From the NCBI GenBank assembly GCA_964402065.1, contig CAYOAN010000007.1, positions 30,966 to 94,965 on the forward strand: a DNA stretch of 64,000 nt. Direction: 5' to 3'. The DNA is from CAIWMF01 sp964402065 (GTDB taxonomy: Bacteria; Verrucomicrobiota; Verrucomicrobiia; Chthoniobacterales; UBA6821). The notes beneath the pieces were generated by a model, which was not told the DNA's origin, did not search any database, and saw only the letters and a list, made by a program, of their open reading frames with translations. The position numbers were made by a program, and so were the translations under genes. Each line of letters begins with the position of its first letter. The first letter of the stretch is position 1. This document shows, one piece after another, positions 45,935-54,106 of the stretch.

Positions 45935-46102
45935 ATGCTTTCACCTTATCAAAGCTTCCTTGAAGAGCGTGATGAGATTTTGCGCCACAAATGGCTTGAA
46001 AGTGAAAAAGCAGGCCGTGATATTGGCTTTGAAAAAGCTCTCTTTGATTGGGCTACAAATCACCAAACTCTTTGGAAAGAAACACACAAACTTCATGAAT
46101 AA
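45935..46102 (+). CDS. Small conserved protein of the DUF4032-like type
   Basis: A 55-residue protein from ATG 45935 (MLSPYQSFLEERDEILRHKW). The motif EILRHKWLESEKAGRDIGFE with ALFDWATNH is the standard core of a small family often annotated as DUF4032 and widespread in PVC bacteria and others; function unknown. The stop overlaps the pyrC start (ATGAATAA), so the two are co-translated. Confidence 0.7.
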   Translation: MLSPYQSFLEERDEILRHKWLESEKAGRDIGFEKALFDWATNHQTLWKETHKLHE

Positions 46103-47369
46103 TCTCACTATTAAAAACGGCCGTGTTATCGATCCCTCTAATAACATTGATGAAGTTCGGGACCTTTTTGTCATCGCAGGAAAAATTGCTGACAAACCTG
46201 CTCCCATAGCTGACGTTATTGATGCAACAGGCCTCATTGTGGCTCCTGGTTTGATTGATATTCATGTTCACCTTCGCGAACCTGGCCAAGAACATAAAGA
46301 GACCATTGCCACGGGAACACGTGCTGCTGCGGCTGGGGGCTTTACGACTGTTGTTGCCATGCCCAACACGACCCCACCAACCGACACAGCTGAACGCTTG
46401 GCATGGGTTTTAGAACAAGCAAAAAAAACAGGCTTGGTTCACGTTTTATCAACGGGTGCCTTAACCACAAATCTCGCTGGTGAAGAACTTGCTCCCATCG
46501 AGGCCTTAGCTTCAGCAGGAGCGATTGCATTGACCGACGATGGTCACTGTGTTCAAAACCTTAAACTAATGCGCGAAGTGGTTCTTTTAGCAAAAAAAGT
46601 TGGCCTGCCCATCATGGATCATTGCCAAGAAGCCTCGCTTACAAAGGGCAGCATCATGCACGAAGGTGAATGGAGTAACCGCCTGGAGTTAACAGGATGG
46701 CCCTCTCTCGCTGAAGAAATCATCGTTGCGCGAAACATCATGCTTGCTGAAGAGAGCAACCATCCCATTCATTGTCAGCACATCAGCTCTGGAACAAGCG
46801 TCCGCCTCATTCGTGAAGCGCGGACGCGTGGAGTGCCTATCACCGGAGAAGCCTCCCCTCACCATATCACCTTAACTGATGAAATGCTGAAAGAGGGAGA
46901 TGCTAACTTCAAAGTAAATCCTCCTCTCCGCACTCAAGAAGACATTAGCGCAATTATCGATGGAATTGCTGATGGAACCATCACTATTTTAGCAAGCGAC
47001 CATGCCCCCCATGCTGCGAATGAAAAACAACTGCCACTCGATCGTGCTCCTTTTGGAATGCTAGGGCTCGAAACAGAACTTGCTGTTTTTTTAACGACAT
47101 TAGTTCATCAGCAACATGTTCTCTCCTTTTCCAAACTCATTGAAATGTTAACAATCAATCCAGCTCGATTACTTGGCATTAACGCTGGAACATTGACACC
47201 AGGCTCTTCTGCAGACATCACCCTCATCGATCCTAGTCTTGAATGGACTTATGATCGAGAAACCTCTGCCTCTCTCTCTCGAAACACCCCATATCACGGA
47301 CATCACTTCAAAGGGCGTGCAGTAAGGACGATTGTTGATGGCCAAACCGTTTGGCAATTGAACAGCTAA
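46095..47369 (+). CDS. pyrC: Dihydroorotase
   Basis: A 424-residue type I dihydroorotase that closes carbamoyl-aspartate to dihydroorotate in pyrimidine synthesis. Zn ligands: IDIHVHLREPG (HxH), MDHCQE and HCQHISSG, and LASDHAPH with the catalytic Asp; GGFTTVVAMPNTTP is the substrate loop. The start is ATG 46095, overlapping the small upstream gene by 8 bp. CarA of the same pathway is at 57.7 kb. Confidence 0.95.
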   Translation: MNNLTIKNGRVIDPSNNIDEVRDLFVIAGKIADKPAPIADVIDATGLIVAPGLIDIHVHLREPGQEHKETIATGTRAAAAGGFTTVVAMPNTTPPTDTAERLAWVLEQAKKTGLVHVLSTGALTTNLAGEELAPIEALASAGAIALTDDGHCVQNLKLMREVVLLAKKVGLPIMDHCQEASLTKGSIMHEGEWSNRLELTGWPSLAEEIIVARNIMLAEESNHPIHCQHISSGTSVRLIREARTRGVPITGEASPHHITLTDEMLKEGDANFKVNPPLRTQEDISAIIDGIADGTITILASDHAPHAANEKQLPLDRAPFGMLGLETELAVFLTTLVHQQHVLSFSKLIEMLTINPARLLGINAGTLTPGSSADITLIDPSLEWTYDRETSASLSRNTPYHGHHFKGRAVRTIVDGQTVWQLNS

Positions 47370-47410
47370 TGTTTTTCTTTCGAGTTTCTTTCAACTATTT
47401 ATTTTAATTT

Positions 47411-48556
47411 ATGTCTTCTTGTTACCAACTTCTAAAAAAAGACCCCACCAGTCGTGCACGAGCTGGCGTTGTGCAAACGCGACGCGGCATCATTGAAACG
47501 CCCATTTTTATGCCCGTTGGAACACAAGCCACTGTTAAAGCGGTCTCTCCCGACGAACTCTATGCACTCGGCGCTCAAATTATTCTTGGCAACACTTACC
47601 ATCTGCATGTACGACCTGGAGAAGAGCTCATTAAGGACCTCGGAGGCCTGCATCATTTCATGCAATGGAATCGTTCGATTCTTACTGACAGTGGTGGGTT
47701 CCAAGTTTTTTCGTTAGCACGCCTTCGAAAGATCACGGAAGAGGGCGTCCATTTTCAAAACCATCTAGATGGAACACCAACCTTCATTAGCCCAGAAGTT
47801 TCGATGAAAATTCAGCACCATCTTGGTTCTGATATTGTCATGGCTTTTGATGAATGCCCTCCCTACCCCTGCTCTCATGAAGCCATGAAGACAAGCTTGG
47901 AAAGAACGTTACGCTGGGCTAAACGATGCAAAGAATATTGGAATTGCCAATCAGAATTTCCTAATCAGGATAGACCGCCTCTCGTTTTTGGGATTGTCCA
48001 AGGCGGATCACATGATGACTTGAGAAAAGTGTCAGCAGAAGCATTGGTAAACATTGGCTTTGATGGTTACGCGGTTGGTGGCGTTAGCGTAGGCGAGCCT
48101 GAACCTGAAATGATGCAAGCCATTGATGCCTCCGTCCCTTATCTTCCAGAAGATGCTCCGCGTTATGCCATGGGCTTGGGAACACCTCCACAAATGGTTG
48201 AAATGGTTGCTCGCGGCATTGACATGTTTGATTGCGTCTTGCCAACACGCCTGGCGCGCAATGGCACCGCCTTTACGAAACAGGGTACGCTCAACTTGAA
48301 AAATGCTCCTTACGCGCGTGACACCGCTCCAATTGAAGAGGGATGCACTTGTCCAGCCTGCCAGAAATTCACCCGCGCTTACCTGCGCCACCTTGTGAAA
48401 GCCGAAGAAATTTTTGGGCTCCGCTTGATCTCACTCCACAATTTACATTTTTATCTCAACCTCATGCGTCAAACGCGCGAGGCAATCTTGGAAGGAAGAT
48501 TTGAACAATTTCGAAGAGAATTTGTCAGCGGTTACGTTACTCATCAGAGCCAATAA
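47411..48556 (+). CDS. tgt: Queuine tRNA-ribosyltransferase
   Basis: A 381-residue Tgt. It exchanges guanine 34 of Tyr/His/Asn/Asp tRNAs for preQ1. TIM-barrel signatures: IFMPVGTQATVKAVSPDEL, ILGNTYHLHVRPGE, LTDSGGFQVFSLA with catalytic Asp, FGIVQGGSHDDLR, GGVSVGEP, MGLGTPPQMVEMVARGIDMF with the second Asp, and LPTRLARNGTAFT. Zn: GCTCPACQKFTRAYL plus a His in SLHNLHFY. It pairs with QueH (6694-7395). It follows pyrC by 41 bp. Confidence 0.97.
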   Translation: MSSCYQLLKKDPTSRARAGVVQTRRGIIETPIFMPVGTQATVKAVSPDELYALGAQIILGNTYHLHVRPGEELIKDLGGLHHFMQWNRSILTDSGGFQVFSLARLRKITEEGVHFQNHLDGTPTFISPEVSMKIQHHLGSDIVMAFDECPPYPCSHEAMKTSLERTLRWAKRCKEYWNCQSEFPNQDRPPLVFGIVQGGSHDDLRKVSAEALVNIGFDGYAVGGVSVGEPEPEMMQAIDASVPYLPEDAPRYAMGLGTPPQMVEMVARGIDMFDCVLPTRLARNGTAFTKQGTLNLKNAPYARDTAPIEEGCTCPACQKFTRAYLRHLVKAEEIFGLRLISLHNLHFYLNLMRQTREAILEGRFEQFRREFVSGYVTHQSQ

Positions 48557-48600
48557 AAATCTTTTTACAACTAGAGCGTCTTAAAAGCCGATGACGTACT

Positions 48601-48739
48601 AGAGCGTTTTAAAAAATATGATAGCCGATGTAGTGCCAGGAACGAGGCGCATAGAAACGCAGTGTATATCTCATACTCGAGGCTTCAAGCACCGGAGTGA
48701 CGCCGCCATTACGCGGCTATAGAATTTTTTAAAATGCTC
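48601..48739. repeat. Palindromic miniature element, family 1, copy C
   Basis: About 139 bp from AGAGCGTTTTAAAAAATATG to TTTTTTAAAATGCTC, its near reverse complement (~26 bp imperfect inverted ends). A broken extra left end (AGAGCGTCTTAAAA) precedes it at 48573, suggesting nested insertion or partial duplication. It lies just downstream of tgt. Confidence 0.85.
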
Positions 48740-48772
48740 AGAGCTACTCTTGGATGAGCATCCAATATCATA

Positions 48773-48814
48773 GACTGGCACCAAAATACGCAATATCAGG
48801 GACTGACCCCTATT
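48773..48814. repeat. 42-bp intergenic repeat, copy 2
   Basis: Identical to 1148-1189. Here it overlaps the last two bases of the stop codon of the SNARE-like gene, so the end of that gene may have been set by this insertion. Confidence 0.85.
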
Positions 48815-49643
48815 ACCACCAGCTCTTATTCTGTTGTGCTAACTTCTCTTTAAGTTGCTTTGCTCCGGCTGCCCAATCACTTGCAGCGTTTTTTAATTGC
48901 TCTGTTTGTTGAGCGGTTGCTGTAAGTTTTTTCCCTCGTTGTTGTAAATTTTGGTTTGTTTGATTGAGGGATTCTTTCGTTGTCGCAGAAGGTGTTTTTT
49001 GGCCCACAAACAAAGATTCTCTTCCAATATCAGAATTCCGATTAGGACTTTGAGTTTTCTCTCTATCCACACCGCCTGTCGTATTCCCAATCATGCTTCT
49101 CATGAAACCAGTAACGCCTCCATTATCTTGGTAGTCCTTATTTGCATTAAGTGCAGTTTCGTTATTGGTATTTACTGCATCCAACTCATTACCTAGAGCT
49201 GTGTTTGTTTTATTTTGTGGTGCGTTGGGGCTAGTAGAAAATTCACTATACGTTTTACGAGCACTTTGAACTTTATCAGCCCCATTGTTTGGCAAAGAAG
49301 CGTTTCTAACATTTTGTTGAAACTGAGTTGTATTAGCATTTGCTTGATTATTTGCTCTATCAGCCCAACTTATTTTGGCACCTGACAGAGAAGTTTTAGA
49401 TTCCTTAGAAGAATTGCTAAAGAGCCCACTAAAAAAATCGCTGATTGACTGAGTCCACGTTTTCTTTTGAGCAGATTGTTGCTGGCTGGCCTCTTTGGAA
49501 GAAAATGAAAAAAGAGCAAAGAAACTACCCAACAGACCGCTAGCTTTTGAAGGTGTTTCAGTTGACCTTGGGGAATTATTGCTTATGTCAGTTAGACGAA
49601 CAGATTCAAGCTCTGATGGTTGATAGTTGGTATTTACGTTCAT
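48813..49643 (-). CDS. Putative type III effector with C-terminal R-SNARE-like motif
   Basis: A 276-residue Ser/Asn/Thr/Gln-rich protein without a signal peptide; its disordered N-terminus is of the kind type III systems recognise. Residues ~226-270 copy the R-SNARE register: zero-layer Arg 236 in QQRGKKL, then layer positions Leu 240, Thr 243, Thr 247, Leu 250, Ala 254, Trp 257, Ala 261 and Leu 264, compared with L, L, A, L, A, F, A, L in VAMP2. The text QRGKKL...QTEQL is especially close to VAMP7. It ends KSWW with no membrane helix after it. The start has a good AGGAG site. A CesT-type chaperone gene lies 55 bp upstream. The secretion and SNARE functions are inferred. Confidence 0.55.
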   Translation of the reverse strand: MNVNTNYQPSELESVRLTDISNNSPRSTETPSKASGLLGSFFALFSFSSKEASQQQSAQKKTWTQSISDFFSGLFSNSSKESKTSLSGAKISWADRANNQANANTTQFQQNVRNASLPNNGADKVQSARKTYSEFSTSPNAPQNKTNTALGNELDAVNTNNETALNANKDYQDNGGVTGFMRSMIGNTTGGVDREKTQSPNRNSDIGRESLFVGQKTPSATTKESLNQTNQNLQQRGKKLTATAQQTEQLKNAASDWAAGAKQLKEKLAQQNKSWW

Positions 49644-49698
49644 ACTCCTAAATTAAAAAAGTCCTAGCCTTAAAAAATGATATTTTTACTGTTGTTTT

Positions 49699-50136
49699 TT
49701 AAGAAGCAGCCATTTCTCCGAGTGTTCCTTCTTGAGCTATCTTCACTAAAATCTCCTGCCATTGTTGGAGTACATCAATGAATTTTTCGATGAGGTGGAC
49801 AAAGTCTTCCCCTTCGAGTGCTGAGATTGGTGTTTGATAAGCGAAGTAAACGGTCAACTCTTCGGGACGTGCACTGAGCGTGCCACCTGCCGTTGCAGCC
49901 CAGAGAAAATTGGCTTGAGCAATTTTTTTCAAAACCTCTAGCTCATTTTTAGAGTCGTAGGCTCCAATGGGAGAAAAAATTTCTACATACTGACTCTCCT
50001 CGTTGAAATTAATCATAATTGTGGGACCATCCTTCAGTTCTAAATTCAGAAGATTAGATGGAAGTGGATCAGGAAATTCTGGGAGCTCACAATGCTGACG
50101 TAAGGTTTCAAGAAGCGATAAATAGGGTGATGCCAT
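49699..50136 (-). CDS. CesT-family type III secretion chaperone
   Basis: A 145-residue acidic protein with the CesT/SycE chaperone pattern: short first helix (SLLETLRQHCELPEF), strands LELKDGPTIMINFNEESQYV, long helix ELEVLKKIAQANFL, the typical AGGTLSARPEELTVYFAYQT strands, and last helix FVHLIEKFIDVLQQWQEIL. Such chaperones dimerise and keep one or more effectors ready for the type III injectisome. The gene stands directly upstream of the SNARE-like gene on the same strand (55 bp), the usual order for a chaperone and its cargo. No injectisome genes are in the window. Bacterial YbjN-like folds are the alternative. Confidence 0.72.
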   Translation of the reverse strand: MASPYLSLLETLRQHCELPEFPDPLPSNLLNLELKDGPTIMINFNEESQYVEIFSPIGAYDSKNELEVLKKIAQANFLWAATAGGTLSARPEELTVYFAYQTPISALEGEDFVHLIEKFIDVLQQWQEILVKIAQEGTLGEMAAS

Positions 50137-50273
50137 AAAAAATGTTGATTGTTGGTGAACTGCTTGCTTGTAAAATAAGAGCTACAAAAAGGTCAGCTTT
50201 TTTAAAAAAGAAAACAAGTTTTTATTTTTCTTCACCCTTTACTCATCACCTATTACTCATTATTTTTTGACCT

Positions 50274-50885
50274 GTGTTTTTTTTATTCCTTAAAAGCCTC
50301 GTGATTGGATTTGCTATCTCTGCTCCAGTCGGTCCGATTGGATTGCTCTGCATCCAGCGCTCCCTTCGCAGTGGTTTTAAAATGGGGCTCATAACAGGTA
50401 TAGGAGCTGCCACTGCAGATGCCCTCTATGGCTTTGTTGCTGCTTTTGGTCTTACGGCACTTTCTGGCTTTCTCATCAAATATCAATCTTATATCCACAT
50501 TGTCGGAGGAATTTTTTTAATCCTCCTAGGGCTCAAGTTGGTTCTTTCGAAGCATCTCGACTATCTCAAGCAAAACAAGATTGAGAAATCACTCTGGCAT
50601 GCTTATGGAACAACGCTTTTTTTGACCATGATGAATCCAATCACCATCATCTCCTTCATGGCGATTTTTGCTGGCCTTGGACTAGGGAGCCAGCATCATC
50701 ATTACGGCCACGCTTTGATTTTAGTTTTAGGAATTTTTATTGGCTCTGCTTCCTGGTGGCTTACTCTCAGCAGCAGCGTCGCCTTGATTCTGCACCATCG
50801 GATGCAAGAACACTCCATGGACCTGATTAATAAAGTTGCAGGTAGCCTTTTTCTCCTTTTTGGGCTAGTGGCATTGATTTGGTGA
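50274..50885 (+). CDS. LysE/RhtB-family amino-acid exporter
   Basis: A 203-residue, six-helix membrane protein. The N-terminus ISAPVGPIGLLCIQRSLRSG followed by GLITGIGAATADALYG is the LysE/RhtB signature; the rest (MNPITIISFMAIFAGLG) matches the family's second half. It exports amino acids or related compounds; the substrate is unknown. The likely start is GTG 50274, since the SAPVGP motif lies about 15 residues in, as usual. Confidence 0.85.
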   Translation: MFFLFLKSLVIGFAISAPVGPIGLLCIQRSLRSGFKMGLITGIGAATADALYGFVAAFGLTALSGFLIKYQSYIHIVGGIFLILLGLKLVLSKHLDYLKQNKIEKSLWHAYGTTLFLTMMNPITIISFMAIFAGLGLGSQHHHYGHALILVLGIFIGSASWWLTLSSSVALILHHRMQEHSMDLINKVAGSLFLLFGLVALIW

Positions 50886-50911
50886 GATTTTGCTGCACAC
50901 TGCCAGCTGTT

Positions 50912-50985
50912 TCGGGCCGGCGGGATTTGAACCCACGACCTCTTGGACCCCATCCAAGCGCTCTACCAAGCTAAGCTACGGCCCG
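50912..50985 (-). tRNA. tRNA-Pro (GGG)
   Basis: A complete cloverleaf on the minus strand: acceptor CGGGCCG/CGGCCCG, anticodon stem CTTGG/CCAAG with loop ATGGGGT and anticodon GGG, T arm GTGGG-TTCAAAT-CCCGC. CCA is not encoded (the 3' text is AAAC), unlike the other two tRNAs here. Confidence 0.94.
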
Positions 50986-51004
50986 TCTAAACAGGGATCC
51001 TAGA

Positions 51005-51811
51005 CTACTGTTTCACTTTCTGAGTGCAAGAAAGAAGTTTTCCAAAAAAGAAAAACAAGATCAGTAAAGATGGCATAACCAAAGGAAAAATATAACCTCT
51101 GGTTTGGAACGTCCAGGCATTGAGAGCAACAATGCAGAAAATAAATCCCAGGAGAAGCAGTAAAAAATCCAGCCAAGACAATCGACGTGCTTGAAACATG
51201 AGTAAAATTGATACGAGCAAGATCACAACTTCTATTCCCAACGGAGGCATAATCACCATTTTCTTTTCCAGTTGCTCTCCAAAAGCAGCTGCCTGTCCTT
51301 TAATCTGAGGTCCACCTAGCAAAATAGTTTGAGAAGAAAAAATCGCTTCTAATTCTGGAATGATAGACCCGCGTTCCCTCTCCTCTCGCCGCAGTAAAAG
51401 GTCTTCCAGGGTCATTAGGTGAATATTCATAGCGCCGTTCTGAATTTGGGAAATGGTAGATTCATTGGTCAAAAAACGAACTACAACTCCTTGAATAACC
51501 CCGGTTGCGACAGCCTCTCGCAAAATTAAAAATGGTTTAGAGGAAACATCATCAAGCGCTCCTATTACTACTATTTGCTCAGGGTGAAAATCGACTATTG
51601 CTCGCAATGCGAGTGCTACATCTTGAGAGGATAATTGCGATTGGCATAACGGTATCTCAATAGCAGTTACTGAAACGGCTTTATGATGAGTTACTGTTCC
51701 AAGAAAGCTGATAAAAGACCGTTCTAAAGGCCATGCTTTTTCACTTCGCTCCAAAAAAAGGGCTCCTGTTAAAAATACGATGAGGATGAATCCTAAAATC
51801 AGCTTTTTCAT
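51005..51811 (-). CDS. CHASE2-like membrane protein
   Basis: A 268-residue protein with one N-terminal membrane helix (LILGFILIVFLTGALFL), a ~165-residue outer domain, and three C-terminal helices (about residues 192-258). The outer domain (VSVTAIEIP, LALRAIVDFHPEQIVVIGAL, then TILLGGPQIKGQ) resembles CHASE2 sensor domains, which are followed by three helices in the same way. No kinase or cyclase is attached, so it would be a receptor half without an output domain. It is adjacent to tRNA-Pro and followed by a family-1 element. Confidence 0.5.
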   Translation of the reverse strand: MKKLILGFILIVFLTGALFLERSEKAWPLERSFISFLGTVTHHKAVSVTAIEIPLCQSQLSSQDVALALRAIVDFHPEQIVVIGALDDVSSKPFLILREAVATGVIQGVVVRFLTNESTISQIQNGAMNIHLMTLEDLLLRREERERGSIIPELEAIFSSQTILLGGPQIKGQAAAFGEQLEKKMVIMPPLGIEVVILLVSILLMFQARRLSWLDFLLLLLGFIFCIVALNAWTFQTRGYIFPLVMPSLLILFFFFGKLLSCTQKVKQ

Positions 51812-51815
51812 TCCT

Positions 51816-51955
51816 AGAACGTTTTAAAAATTTCTATAGCTACTCATTGCTGTATCGCTCCAGCACTCGCGTCCTCGAGGATCTTTATATGCACAGCAGA
51901 TCTACGTTCCTCACTTCTAGCACCACAGCCACTACAATACTTTTTTAAATGCTCT
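51816..51955. repeat. Palindromic miniature element, family 1, copy D (diverged)
   Basis: About 140 bp with recognisable ends (AGAACGTTTTAAAAATTTCT and TTTTTTAAATGCTCT) but a changed core, including CTACGTTCCTCACTTCTAGC. The ends are conserved while the middle has drifted, as expected if the inverted ends are what matters. Confidence 0.65.
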
Positions 51956-51979
51956 AAAATGGCCATAGGCTTAACCTCT

Positions 51980-53674
51980 CTAGCGTTTTTTTCTGCTAGC
52001 TAATTCTTGCTCTTCTTTTCCCAAAAGCACTTTGGCATGAGCTACTGCGGAATCACTTGCCCCACCCAACATGCGTGCAATTTCTTCCTCTCTTCTCTTG
52101 CCTTCAACCGCCCTCAAGCTAGTGTTAGTGCGCCCTTCGAGCACTTCTTTCGCTACTACAAACTGGGAGGCCGCGGCTGCAGCCACTTGAGGAAGATGGG
52201 TAATGCAGAGAACCTGATGTTCTTTTCCAAGTGCTTTCATTGTTGCTCCAACACGAAGCGCAATTTCTCCTCCAACGTTAGCATCAATCTCGTCAAAGAC
52301 CAAAAGTGGAACACGATCTTGATGAGCCATTGCCGACTTTAATGCCAACATGACACGCGAAACCTCTCCGCTTGATGCAATCATGCGTAGCGGTTGGAGT
52401 GGTTCTCCAGGATTAGGTGCAAAAAGAAAATCAGCCTCCTCTCCTCCATGAGCTCCAGGCCCAGCAAGAGGTTCCAAGGCAATCTGAAATCCTGCTTGGC
52501 GAAATCCTAAATCAGTTAAAGCAACGGTTATTGACTCGATTAATTTTTTGGCTCCTTCTGCTCGACTCTTGCTAAGCTGCTGCATCGCTTTTTCTTGAGT
52601 TTGCTGAGCCTCTTTCATTCGAGTTTCAATAGAAGCCAATCGTTCTTCTAGATCAGCAAAGGAAGCTAATCGTTCCTCTAGCTTTTCCCCATACTCAATG
52701 ACGTCGCTTAATGTTGCCCCATATTTTCTTTTAAGTTTTGCAAAAAGATCGAGGCGCTCTTCCAGTTGAAGTAATGCTTGCTCATCAAGCTCAATGGACT
52801 CGCTGTACTGCGCAAGACGCCGTGAAAGACTTTGAAGCTGCTCAGAAAGTCCATCCACCTCGGACAGTTCTTGTTCCATGGTGGGATCAAGTTTGGCAAG
52901 TTCTCGGACAGATCGAGTGATCTCTCCCAAGACGGAAACTACATTCACTTCCTCTTCGCTCAAACGCGCTGCAGCTAGTGCTGCCAGTTCACTCAAGCGC
53001 TTTCCTTGAGAGGAAGTCCGATGACGGACAATAAGTTCCTCTTCTTCTTCAAGTCGAAGATCAGCAGCTTGAATCTCTTCTAGTTCTTGTTTCCAGGCTT
53101 CTTTTTGCTGTTCATTACCAACACTAGCAATCAACTCTTCTTTTTCTCGCAATAAAGCACTTATTTTTTTTCGAGCCTCGAGATAGTCAGCTCGTTCTCC
53201 TAAGGCGCCACTAAAATTATCCAAAAGGAGCGTTTGTTCACTGCGTGAAAAAAGCGATTGATGATCATGTGGCCCATGCAAGTCAATAAGGCGCTCTCCC
53301 AATTCTCGCAACAGGGTCACATTACAGGGCGATCCATTTACAAATTGACGTCCTGCGGCCTCCGCAGAAATACTCCGTCTTAAAATTAAAGCCCCCTCCT
53401 CGCAGGGGTCAACGCCACGGTCTTCAAGAAATTGATTGAGTTCTTTTGTCTGAGTAAAGTGAAAAACGGCCTCCAACGTTGCTGTCGCCGCCCCATGCCT
53501 GACTAGACCTCGATCAGCACGCTCTCCTATGAGAAATTTTAAGGCTCCCAAAATAATCGACTTTCCAGCTCCTGTCTCTCCAGTAATCGCCACAAAACCA
53601 GCAGGAAGATCCCAGGTGAGTTCTTCCACGAGCGCTAGGTTGCGAATTTTGAGAGTTTGCAATGTTGCGAACAT
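51980..53674 (-). CDS. recN: DNA repair ATPase RecN
   Basis: A 564-residue SMC-like protein. Walker A GETGAGKS is at residues 32-39, coiled coils fill the middle (~150-365), and MIASSGEVSRVMLALKSAM (signature) with PLLVFDEIDANVGGEIALRVG (Walker B) precede VLCITHLPQVAAAA near the end. It tethers DNA ends in double-strand-break repair. ATG 53674 (MFATLQTLKIRNLALVEE) fits the family start; an in-frame start eight codons earlier is less likely. Confidence 0.95.
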   Translation of the reverse strand: MFATLQTLKIRNLALVEELTWDLPAGFVAITGETGAGKSIILGALKFLIGERADRGLVRHGAATATLEAVFHFTQTKELNQFLEDRGVDPCEEGALILRRSISAEAAGRQFVNGSPCNVTLLRELGERLIDLHGPHDHQSLFSRSEQTLLLDNFSGALGERADYLEARKKISALLREKEELIASVGNEQQKEAWKQELEEIQAADLRLEEEEELIVRHRTSSQGKRLSELAALAAARLSEEEVNVVSVLGEITRSVRELAKLDPTMEQELSEVDGLSEQLQSLSRRLAQYSESIELDEQALLQLEERLDLFAKLKRKYGATLSDVIEYGEKLEERLASFADLEERLASIETRMKEAQQTQEKAMQQLSKSRAEGAKKLIESITVALTDLGFRQAGFQIALEPLAGPGAHGGEEADFLFAPNPGEPLQPLRMIASSGEVSRVMLALKSAMAHQDRVPLLVFDEIDANVGGEIALRVGATMKALGKEHQVLCITHLPQVAAAAASQFVVAKEVLEGRTNTSLRAVEGKRREEEIARMLGGASDSAVAHAKVLLGKEEQELASRKKR

Positions 53675-53694
53675 AAAACAGAAATGAATTATAA

Positions 53695-53831
53695 CCAAAT
53701 TACTTTGAGATTACAGAAAAGAACGCGGAGATCTTTAGAAAAAGTAAGGGCGAAGGCCGGTCCTACCTCAACGATAACGAACTGGCACGAAAACGCGTTA
53801 TTGTTCTAACAAGATTGAGTCTATTGTTTAA
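53695..53831. repeat. Miniature element, family 2, degraded copy
   Basis: CAAATTACTT-GAGATTACAG followed by ACCTCAACGATAACG and AAGATTGAGTCTATTG matches the complete element at 54923-55089, but the right end is lost. It is followed at 53889 by a family-1 element. Confidence 0.65.
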
Positions 53832-53888
53832 GATCACCGTCAGGTGATGATAGCACATTAAATGCTCCCCAAGGATCAACGTGAGATG

Positions 53889-54029
53889 AGAGCGTTTTAA
53901 AAAATATGATAGCCGATGTAGTGCCAAGAACGAGGAGCACAGAAACGCAGTGTATATCTCATACTCGAGGCTTTGAGCACCGGCGTGATGCCGAAATACG
54001 CGACTATAGAATTTTTTATGAAGCACTCT
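53889..54029. repeat. Palindromic miniature element, family 1, copy E
   Basis: About 141 bp starting AGAGCGTTTTAAAAAATATG and ending GAATTTTTTATGAAGCACTC. The core is almost identical to copy C (AACGCAGTGTATATCTCATA). It lies between recN and the PhnP-like gene, next to a family-2 copy. Confidence 0.8.
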
Positions 54030-54106
54030 GGTTAGCTACAAAAAAGAGAAAGAATTAATTTTTCTTTTTTGTATTCTCAGTACTTTTTGTGATTAATTTT
54101 TACTCT

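Noticed and set aside
45960..46094. Longer pyrC N-terminus
   Set aside because: It would lie wholly inside the small DUF4032-like gene in another frame; ATG 46095 matches dihydroorotase starts.
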